Position numbers and translations under genes: made by a program. The notes beneath the pieces are model-generated. The model saw only the letters and a list, made by a program, of their open reading frames with translations, had not been told where the DNA came from and ran no database searches. A DNA stretch of 11,044 nt from an uncultured bacterium. GTDB lineage: Bacteria > Cyanobacteriota > Vampirovibrionia > Gastranaerophilales > Gastranaerophilaceae. Positions 1 to 5,282 of the stretch are shown one piece after another; the first letter of the stretch is position 1, and every line of letters begins with the position of its first letter. Location of the stretch: positions 1-11,044 of the forward strand of contig CACZPB010000078.1 of NCBI GenBank assembly GCA_902782905.1, given 5' to 3'.

Positions 1-249
1 AAAGCAGGTAAAGTTGAATTCCGTGCTGATAAGCAAGGTATGATTCACTGCCCGATTGGTAAAGTTCAATTCTCAAACGATGACTTGGTTAAAAACTATG
101 GTACGTTTGTAGAAGCAATATTGAAGGCTAAGCCATCAGCAGCTAAAGGTACTTACGTTAAGTCAATTTATTTGACAACAACTATGGGACCAAGCATTAA
201 GATTGATGCAAAGAACCTTCAAGCAGAAGTTAAAGAAATTGTTGGTTGA
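1..249 (+). CDS. rplA: 50S ribosomal protein L1, C-terminal part (5' end outside window)
   Basis: Frame 1 is open from the first base and ends in TGA at 247-249, giving the last 82 residues of ribosomal protein L1. L1 binds 23S rRNA at the mobile L1 stalk, helps release the E-site tRNA, and often represses its own operon by binding its mRNA. The recognisable parts are the stretch around GMIHCPIGK, the segment NYGTFVEAILKAKPSAAKG, and the C-terminal TTTMGPSIKID, which closes domain I in most bacterial L1 proteins. The ATG at position 40 is an internal methionine, not the start, because the L1-like reading frame continues upstream of it to the window edge. A strong terminator follows immediately, so L1 is the last gene of its transcript. 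Neither rplJ nor rplL follows, although they often do in bacteria. Confidence 0.96.
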   Translation, partial: KAGKVEFRADKQGMIHCPIGKVQFSNDDLVKNYGTFVEAILKAKPSAAKGTYVKSIYLTTTMGPSIKIDAKNLQAEVKEIVG

Positions 250-255
250 TATTTC

Positions 256-284
256 GCCTGACTTTCGAGTCAGGCTTTTTTTTT
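256..284 (+). terminator. Intrinsic terminator of the rplA transcript
   Basis: A perfect 8-bp stem (GCCTGACT at 256-263 pairing with AGTCAGGC at 268-275) is closed by a TTCG tetraloop, which is unusually stable in RNA. Nine Ts follow at 276-284. The hairpin begins 6 bases after the rplA stop codon. This is a canonical Rho-independent terminator. Confidence 0.95.
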
Positions 285-285
285 A

Positions 286-332
286 TGAGGTATTTCACCT
301 CACCCAAGCCCTCTCCTCTAGGAGAGGGTTTT
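286..332. repeat. Two-hairpin element, candidate dispersed intergenic repeat
   Basis: Directly after the rplA terminator lie two further inverted repeats. The first is TGAGGT/ACCTCA (286-291 and 297-302, 5-base loop). The second is CCCTCTCC/GGAGAGGG (309-316 and 321-328, loop TCTA), followed by four Ts. The C/T-rich 'cctcaccc...ccctctcc...ggagaggg' pattern resembles the REP-like intergenic palindromes seen in many bacteria, and its composition differs from the AT-rich surroundings. It could also act as a second, weaker terminator. Calling it a repeat is inference, because only one copy is present in this window. Confidence 0.45.
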
Positions 333-386
333 GTTATTATTGTAAATTTTTGTGTATCATGGATTTAAATATACATCTACATGATA

Positions 387-392
387 TATAAT
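387..392 (+). promoter_or_regulatory. Possible -10 box (TATAAT) just upstream of the small ORF
   Basis: A consensus TATAAT lies 8 bases before the ATG at 401. No convincing -35 box is present: the hexamer at 17-bp spacing is TTTAAA. If used, transcription would start around 399, giving a nearly leaderless mRNA. This would fit the lack of a Shine-Dalgarno site before position 401. The region is very A/T-rich, so a chance match is quite possible. Confidence 0.3.
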
Positions 393-400
393 ATTAATAT

Positions 401-619
401 ATGTATATCGTCAAGAACTTAAAGGATTATCAATTATCCCATAAGCAAAGGATTTTCGCGGGATACTTGAAGGATAATGTGGATTCATTTGTTTGTCTGG
501 AAAAAGTGACAAACCGTAATGCGCTGAGAAAATATTTTGCACCGGATAATGAATTCATGGAGTATACTACAGCACTCGGTGAGCCTGCTGAGTTAATAAG
601 ACGTGCTTTTGCTTCTTAG
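401..619 (+). CDS. Small orphan protein of unknown function (72 aa)
   Basis: I do not recognise this protein. It is 72 residues long and soluble-looking, with no signal peptide or membrane helix. It has a Lys/Arg-rich N-terminal half (NLKDYQLSHKQR), one cysteine, and an ending rich in helix formers (GEPAELIRRAFAS). Codon use is varied and sensible and does not look like random AT-rich DNA, which favours a real gene. Against it, there is no Shine-Dalgarno site before the ATG. A TATAAT sits 8 bases upstream, so translation may be leaderless. The gene stands alone between the rplA terminator and the hairpin at 651-675, which could serve as its terminator. If this ORF is not real, 250-675 holds only the terminator, the repeat-like element and that hairpin. 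Confidence 0.5.
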   Translation: MYIVKNLKDYQLSHKQRIFAGYLKDNVDSFVCLEKVTNRNALRKYFAPDNEFMEYTTALGEPAELIRRAFAS

Positions 620-650
620 ATAAAATTGTACAAATATTATTGCGTATGGT

Positions 651-675
651 ATTCTCTTATTAGGGAGAATTTTTT
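651..675 (+). promoter_or_regulatory. Hairpin plus T-run covering the ribosome-binding site of the next gene
   Basis: ATTCTCTT (651-658) can pair with GGGAGAAT (663-670): six Watson-Crick pairs plus two G-U pairs, with loop ATTA, followed by five Ts and then the ATG at 676. The 3' arm contains the Shine-Dalgarno sequence AGGGAG (662-667). The same hairpin could therefore end transcription from the small ORF and, on a read-through or independent transcript, hide the ribosome-binding site. The structure is read from the sequence; the regulatory role is inference. Confidence 0.5.
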
Positions 676-1797
676 ATGAAAAAGATTTTAGCAATATTTG
701 TAATATTAATAATGAGTGTTTCATCAGTTAGTGCGAAAAAAATTAGCGATAACTATTCTATAAAGTTAAATGGTGAAAAATATACACTTTTATACAGTAT
801 AAAAGATAAAGAAACTAACGGCTATTTAAATGAGTATTTTAAACAAAGAGAGACATATAATACTTGGTCAGAAATGATTGCTATTCATCATTTCCCTAAC
901 GCATATTCACCGATTGATCAAGTAAAACAGTTTAAAGGATATCTTAACAGCTTAAATTGCCCGAGCGCACTTACTTTTGATGATAAAAAAAATTCTGCAA
1001 TAATTGATTTTGTTATGATAAGTGAACATAGAATACCTGTTATTTTAGAGTTTAATATATTTAAATTCCAAAAATCCAATGATTGTGGCTCTGTTGCCCT
1101 ACAGTATGCAAGGAGATATTCTGCAACGACGGCTTTTGAAGTTGAAGCAGTTAAAGAACAATTTGAAAAAGACAGAAAAAGGATGCTAAAAAAGATTAAA
1201 AGATTAAACGTTCCTCAAGTTGTTTATAAAGAGATTGATAAATGCAAATTTGAGGGTACAGATGAGCCTGTAGAAGATATTAAATTACAAAATAGTACAC
1301 AAACCCCTATCAAGGACGAAAACGTTCAAGAAACGCCTTCTGATGAGGCTGATAAAAATACTGAAACAACAGAAAATGAAAGCACTGATAAACCCATTTT
1401 GAATGAAGAAAACAAAAATAAGAGTGCTGAAGAAGAAATGTCAGAAATTAAAGAAGAAGCAATTGTTGATAAAGTTGAAAATAAAAATTCAGATAAAGAG
1501 GATAAGGTTCAAATTATTGAAGATTCAGACAAACAAAAAGCAGATGAAATACAAAATAAATCAGAGATTCAGGAAAATACTAATGAATTAGATGTAAACG
1601 TAAAAAAATACCAAAAATTAGAAAAAGAGAAAGCATACAAAGTTACAAATACAAAAGACGAATATATAGCAAAGCCAAGAACGAAAAAAGAAATTAAAGA
1701 AAGAAATAAAAAGCTTAAAGAAGAACGACTCAAAAAAACAAAAAAACAAGCAAAAAAGCGTGTTGAGGCTGCTTCTAAAAAACTTAACAGTAATTAA
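676..1797 (+). CDS. Secreted highly charged protein of unknown function (373 aa)
   Basis: I do not recognise a family. The N-terminus is a clear Sec signal peptide: two lysines, a hydrophobic core, and a likely cleavage site after SVSA around residue 20. Residues about 21-190 look folded, with a conserved-looking W64 and three cysteines (C95, C137, C190). From about residue 195 the protein turns into a low-complexity stretch dominated by Glu, Asp, Lys, Asn and Thr, likely disordered or coiled coil. From about 310 the tail is strongly basic (Lys/Arg-rich repeats ending at KKLNSN). The protein is therefore an exported polyampholyte with an acidic linker and a cationic end. The tail might bind an anionic surface, but that is a guess. 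The start is set by AGGGAG 8 bases upstream and by the signal peptide. It precedes the flagellar genes, with a 113-base gap and no clear terminator. Confidence 0.85.
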   Translation: MKKILAIFVILIMSVSSVSAKKISDNYSIKLNGEKYTLLYSIKDKETNGYLNEYFKQRETYNTWSEMIAIHHFPNAYSPIDQVKQFKGYLNSLNCPSALTFDDKKNSAIIDFVMISEHRIPVILEFNIFKFQKSNDCGSVALQYARRYSATTAFEVEAVKEQFEKDRKRMLKKIKRLNVPQVVYKEIDKCKFEGTDEPVEDIKLQNSTQTPIKDENVQETPSDEADKNTETTENESTDKPILNEENKNKSAEEEMSEIKEEAIVDKVENKNSDKEDKVQIIEDSDKQKADEIQNKSEIQENTNELDVNVKKYQKLEKEKAYKVTNTKDEYIAKPRTKKEIKERNKKLKEERLKKTKKQAKKRVEAASKKLNSN

Positions 1798-1828
1798 GCT
1801 TATAAAATCTTAACATTAGATACTTAAT

Positions 1829-1858
1829 TTGCCATGATTGCACTAAATTTGCTAATAT
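1829..1858 (+). promoter_or_regulatory. Candidate sigma-70-type promoter for fliPQR-flhB
   Basis: TTGCCA (1829-1834, five of six matches to TTGACA) and TAATAT (1853-1858, four of six to TATAAT) are separated by 18 bases in the gap between the secreted-protein gene and fliP. Transcription would start near 1865. Neither a sigma-54 pattern (GG-N10-GC) nor a clear sigma-28 pattern is present. This is a moderate match in A/T-rich DNA. Confidence 0.35.
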
Positions 1859-1898
1859 ATAGGTGGAGGAGAGTGTATAACTTTCTTGGGAATATATT

Positions 1899-1903
1899 AG
1901 GGA
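1899..1903 (+). promoter_or_regulatory. Ribosome-binding site fixing the fliP start
   Basis: AGGGA lies 7 bases before the ATG at 1911. Reading upstream in the fliP frame meets TAA at 1878-1880 without another usable start, so 1911 is the only reasonable start. A stronger purine-rich AGGTGGAGGAG stretch at 1861-1871 lies too far upstream to serve this start. Confidence 0.6.
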
Positions 1904-1910
1904 TAGTATA

Positions 1911-2666
1911 ATGAAAAAATTGGGTTTTATAATATTGGCTGCAATATTTACAATACTACTATGTATTGTACCGTCTGAAGCAGCTTTAACCTTCCCGAAT
2001 ATTAATATCGGGATGCAGCAGGCAAATACACCTCAAGATTTTACAAATGGCTTGCAAATATTAATATGGTTAACTATATTGACTCTTGCGCCAAGTATCA
2101 TTATTATGGCAACAAGTTTTATTAGAATTGTTGTCGTTCTTGCTCTGACACGACAAGCGCTCGGAGCAGGCAACTTACCGCCAAGCCAAGTTATAACAAG
2201 TTTAGCACTTATTTTGACATTTTTTATTATGGCTCCGACATTTAATAAAATTAATGATAATGCGCTTCAGCCTTATATGAAAAATCAAATAACGCAACAG
2301 GCAGCACTTGATAGAGGCATAGCTCCGATTAGAGATTTTATGTTCAAACAGACGCACGAAAAGGAACTTGCGCTTTTTGTCAGAATGGCAAAAATAGAAA
2401 AACCAAAAACTAAGGAAGATTTGCCAACATACATTTTGTTGCCGTCATTTATTTTAAGTGAACTAAAAACTGCGTTTACAATCGGTTTTGTAGTTTATTT
2501 ACCTTTTTTGGTTATTGATATCGTAGTTTCGTCTGTTTTGGTATCAATGGGTATGATGTTCTTGCCTCCTACTATGATTGCGCTGCCGTTTAAGCTAATT
2601 ATGTTTGTAATGGTAGACGGATGGTATTTGGTTGTTAAATCTCTGGTAGAAAGCTTTGTTACATAG
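1911..2666 (+). CDS. fliP: Flagellar type III export gate protein FliP
   Basis: FliP forms, with FliQ and FliR, the helical core through which flagellar axial proteins leave the cytoplasm, at the centre of the basal-body MS ring. The 251-residue length is normal. A cleavable signal peptide (residues 1-24, ending SEA) is a typical flagellar FliP trait and argues against an injectisome homologue. It is followed by a membrane segment around WLTILTLAPSIIIMATSF, the conserved RIVVVLALTRQALGAGNLPPSQV, and a second hydrophobic stretch. The C-terminal FliP signature runs through PSFILSELKTAFTIGF and then LPFLVIDIVVSSVLVSMGM. It heads a tight block with fliQ (10-base gap), fliR and flhB. fliO is not visible upstream; the neighbour there is the unrelated secreted protein. 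Confidence 0.97.
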   Translation: MKKLGFIILAAIFTILLCIVPSEAALTFPNINIGMQQANTPQDFTNGLQILIWLTILTLAPSIIIMATSFIRIVVVLALTRQALGAGNLPPSQVITSLALILTFFIMAPTFNKINDNALQPYMKNQITQQAALDRGIAPIRDFMFKQTHEKELALFVRMAKIEKPKTKEDLPTYILLPSFILSELKTAFTIGFVVYLPFLVIDIVVSSVLVSMGMMFLPPTMIALPFKLIMFVMVDGWYLVVKSLVESFVT

Positions 2667-2676
2667 GTTATAAAAT

Positions 2677-2952
2677 ATGAATCAAGATATAATTATTACA
2701 CTTTTACAAAAAATGTTTATTTTGACCCTAGAGATGTCTGTACCGATTCTTCTCATAGGCGTAGTTTTGGGTTTGATGGTTAGTATTTTCCAAACAGTTA
2801 CTCAAATCCAAGAATCAACACTAACATTTGTTCCTAAGATTGTTGGCTGTGTGCTACTGCTAATATTCTTACTGCCATGGATGATTAGCGTCTTTATATC
2901 CACGACAAATGAATTTATGGGTATGATACCTCAATTGATTGGCGGGGCATAA
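2677..2952 (+). CDS. fliQ: Flagellar type III export gate protein FliQ
   Basis: FliQ is a small helical-hairpin protein, present in several copies, that packs around FliP and FliR in the export gate. The 91-residue length is typical. Two membrane helices are obvious: one around residues 17-39, and a second around residues 54-76. They flank the well-conserved loop TQIQESTLTFVPK. The start lies 10 bases after fliP, with only an AGG overlapping the fliP stop as a weak ribosome-binding site, suggesting translational coupling. Its TAA shares one base with the fliR ATG (TAATG), again pointing to coupled synthesis of gate subunits. Confidence 0.97.
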   Translation: MNQDIIITLLQKMFILTLEMSVPILLIGVVLGLMVSIFQTVTQIQESTLTFVPKIVGCVLLLIFLLPWMISVFISTTNEFMGMIPQLIGGA

Positions 2953-3731
2953 TGTTTAATCTAGATGTATTATTTTCAGTCAGCAATATATTACTTTTTA
3001 TGGCAATTATAACAAGAATCGGCGGATTGTTTGCATCAGCTCCGCTCTTTTCAACATATCCTATACCTAATATGGTAAAAATATGGCTGGCAGCAACAAT
3101 TGCTTTTATTTTATTCCCTATTGTGCAATATAATACTAATTTTGCGGCACCGACATCGGTTCCTGCACTAACGCTCATACTCTTTAAGGAGTTTTTAATC
3201 GGATATGCAATGGGGTTTTGTGCAAATATAATTTTTGTGGGAGTTGAACTTGGAGTTAATATGTTTGCAATACAAATGGGACTATCAGCTGACCAAGCTC
3301 TAAACCCTACTTCCGGAGGCAGTTCTCCTGTTATAACTCAGGCATATACATATCTTGCTACAATGCTATTTATAGCACTTGGCGCACATCAATGGCTGTT
3401 TTCTGCAATTTATAACAGCTTTAAAACAATGCCTATTGGATATACATTAGCATTTTCTCCTGAATTGGTAGGTCAAATAATTACAATTACAAGTCATATG
3501 TTTAGCATAGGTTTGAGCATAGCACTGCCAATATTCGGCATACTTTTTATTACTGATATATTGTTAGGTTTTACATCAAAGATGATGCCACAGATGAACA
3601 TTTTTATGGTGTCTATGCCGCTAAAGATATATTTAGGCTTGATGCTTTCTCTTATTTTTATGAGACCAATGGCAGAATATATATCAGTTTTAATACAAAG
3701 ATTTTTAACACAAATAGCGCTAATATTTTAG
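2952..3731 (+). CDS. fliR: Flagellar type III export gate protein FliR
   Basis: FliR is the single-copy subunit that completes the FliP-FliR ring and connects to FlhB. At 259 residues it has the usual length. It has about six hydrophobic segments, starting with VSNILLFMAIITRIGGLFASAP, and the conserved central part FKEFLIGYAMGF, then AIQMGLSADQALNPTSGG. The second half carries LFIALGAHQWLFSAI and the late motif LPIFGILFITDILLGFTSKMMPQMN, which matches the conserved 'D-LLG-----PQMN' region of the family. The ATG overlaps the fliQ stop by one base, and the stop is 6 bases before flhB. Confidence 0.97.
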   Translation: MFNLDVLFSVSNILLFMAIITRIGGLFASAPLFSTYPIPNMVKIWLAATIAFILFPIVQYNTNFAAPTSVPALTLILFKEFLIGYAMGFCANIIFVGVELGVNMFAIQMGLSADQALNPTSGGSSPVITQAYTYLATMLFIALGAHQWLFSAIYNSFKTMPIGYTLAFSPELVGQIITITSHMFSIGLSIALPIFGILFITDILLGFTSKMMPQMNIFMVSMPLKIYLGLMLSLIFMRPMAEYISVLIQRFLTQIALIF

Positions 3732-3737
3732 GAAATT

Positions 3738-4814
3738 ATGGGAAACGAAGGAGCAGAAAAAACAGAAGAAGCCACCCCCCGAAGACGGAGGAAAGAGCGT
3801 GAAAGAGGCAATGTTGCCAAAAGCCGCGATATGGATGCTGCGTTAGTTATGACAGCAGGTATTGCTCTGCTTGCGGTTTTAGGTAAAAATATGTACCAGA
3901 CAATGCTTAATATGCTTCGAAATACGTTTACGAATTTGCATGTAGAACTTGTGGATTCTAATAATGTTATGGGAGTTTTGGTTCCTTATTTTCAGTATCT
4001 GGCTTATATTGTGCTTCCGTTCTTTGTTCTGCTTGTTATATTTGCCATACTTATTATAAGAATGGATGTCGGACAAGTTTTTGCATTAGAAAAAGTAAAG
4101 TTCAATTTAGAAAATCTTTCTCCCAAAAAAATGTTGCAGAATGCTAAAAGAATGTTTAATCCTTTTGAGCCGCGTTCTCTGGTAGAATTCGCTAAGTCAA
4201 TTTTAAAGCTGGTAGTCGTAGGAGCTTGCGGTTTTTCTGCTGTTAATGCGAGAAAAGCTGATTTGATGGGACTTGTTGGTTTAGAAACTCCTGTTGCATT
4301 GCATATTATAATTTCAATTCTCATCAACATGATTATAAATATGTGCCTTGCGATGCTTGTTTTAGGATATATAGATAAAAAGTATCAAACTTATGAGTTT
4401 GAAAAATCAATAAAAATGACAAAACAAGAAGTCAAAGATGAATACAAGGATACAGAAGGAGATCCTAAAGTTAAGGCAAGAATAAAATCCATTCAAATGC
4501 AAATGGCGCGACAAAGAATGATGTCATCAGTACCAAGCGCAGATGTTGTCGTTACAAACCCAACTCATTATTCAGTTGCAATCAAATATGATAAAACAAA
4601 AGCCCCAGCGCCTATGGTAGTTGCAAAAGGGGTTGACTATTTAGCTTTCCAAATAAGAGAGATTGCAAAAGAAAACGGAGTACCTATAGTTGAAAACAGA
4701 CCTGTTGCAAGAGCTTTGTATAACAATGTTCCTGTTGACGGGGTTATCCCTTCTGATTTATATGTAGCAGTAGCTGAAATCCTTGCTTATGTTTATAAAC
4801 AAAAGAATGAATAA
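3738..4814 (+). CDS. flhB: Flagellar export specificity switch protein FlhB (autocleaving)
   Basis: FlhB controls the change from rod/hook to filament export substrates. The N-terminus EKTEEATPRRRRKERERGNVAKSR is the family hallmark. Four membrane segments follow at about residues 34-49, 84-107, 149-168 and 186-211, then a charged cytoplasmic linker. The autocleavage motif N274-P275-T276-H277 is intact, so self-cleavage between Asn and Pro is expected, as in other FlhB/SctU proteins. The C-terminal domain (about 85 residues) includes GVDYLAFQIREIAKENGVPIVENRPVARALY, as in the family. Length 358 is normal. An AGGA overlapping the fliR stop serves as ribosome-binding site. flhA, a common next gene, is absent; a small unknown membrane protein follows. 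No terminator hairpin is seen after the stop. Confidence 0.97.
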   Translation: MGNEGAEKTEEATPRRRRKERERGNVAKSRDMDAALVMTAGIALLAVLGKNMYQTMLNMLRNTFTNLHVELVDSNNVMGVLVPYFQYLAYIVLPFFVLLVIFAILIIRMDVGQVFALEKVKFNLENLSPKKMLQNAKRMFNPFEPRSLVEFAKSILKLVVVGACGFSAVNARKADLMGLVGLETPVALHIIISILINMIINMCLAMLVLGYIDKKYQTYEFEKSIKMTKQEVKDEYKDTEGDPKVKARIKSIQMQMARQRMMSSVPSADVVVTNPTHYSVAIKYDKTKAPAPMVVAKGVDYLAFQIREIAKENGVPIVENRPVARALYNNVPVDGVIPSDLYVAVAEILAYVYKQKNE

Positions 4815-4898
4815 TTATAAGATTTGTAAACATTTGTCCATATACAGGCAATTTTTACCCTTTACCGACTTTGTATATTCAGAATTAAGGATTTTCAC

Positions 4899-5282
4899 AT
4901 GAGTACAGATGTTCAAATCTTAAAACAGTTGCAAAACGGTTACCTGCAAATTGGGGTTAAAACCGGTACTAATAATGAGCCCAAAAATTATATTGTGCAT
5001 AAAAATTTTGCAGATAAGTTTCAGTCTGATATAAAAGAACATCACAAAAAAATGAACACTTTCGCAAATCTTTCGCTTGGTATTTCTGCCTTTTGGGGAG
5101 TAATTGGAGCAAGCTTTTTTACGAAAAGACTTAATAATAAAATTGCAGAAATAGGTGCCAATTTGTTAGCAGCACTTACATTAATTGGTATTTCAGGACA
5201 TTTTGTTTCTGAATATGAAGCTAAAAAATATAAAGAACTTTTAGCAAAAAATCAAGCTAGAGAGATAAGTTTTTATTCATAG
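4899..5282 (+). CDS. Small two-helix membrane protein of unknown function (127 aa)
   Basis: I do not recognise this protein. It has a soluble N-terminal part of about 55 residues with a basic, His-rich stretch (DIKEHHKKMN). Two hydrophobic segments follow, at about residues 57-76 (LSLGISAFWGVIGASFF) and 86-104 (ANLLAALTLIGISGHFV), separated by a short basic loop, TKRLNNK. A charged C-terminal tail follows. There is no signal peptide. The start is supported by TAAGGA (4886-4891) 7 bases upstream. It follows flhB by 84 bases with no visible terminator, so it may be cotranscribed with the flagellar block. Its TAG directly touches the stop codon of the convergent atpG. A link to export or motility is suggested by position only. 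Confidence 0.75.
   Translation: MSTDVQILKQLQNGYLQIGVKTGTNNEPKNYIVHKNFADKFQSDIKEHHKKMNTFANLSLGISAFWGVIGASFFTKRLNNKIAEIGANLLAALTLIGISGHFVSEYEAKKYKELLAKNQAREISFYS

Noticed and set aside
203..391. 62-codon plus-strand ORF spanning the rplA end, the terminator and the repeat-like hairpins
   Set aside because: It overlaps the L1 coding end in another frame and reads through a perfect terminator and palindromes, so it is not a plausible gene.
1403..1591. Lys-rich plus-strand ORF inside the secreted-protein gene
   Set aside because: It is an alternate-frame shadow of the A-rich low-complexity region, has no ribosome-binding site, and its composition simply reflects the A content.
1829..1850. Possible sigma-54 promoter before fliP, as seen for some flagellar operons
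   Set aside because: The TTGCC...TTGCAC stretch lacks the GG-N10-GC core on either strand, so a sigma-70-type match fits better.
2915..3178. Minus-strand ORF opposite fliQ/fliR
   Set aside because: It lies fully opposite well-conserved flagellar genes, and its protein has no recognisable features.
4004..4330. 108-codon minus-strand ORF opposite flhB
   Set aside because: It is antisense to the conserved FlhB membrane domain and has no ribosome-binding site or family resemblance.
4815..4898. Terminator after flhB
   Set aside because: No stem followed by a T-run could be found. The gap holds only the ribosome-binding site of the next gene and unstructured A/T-rich sequence.
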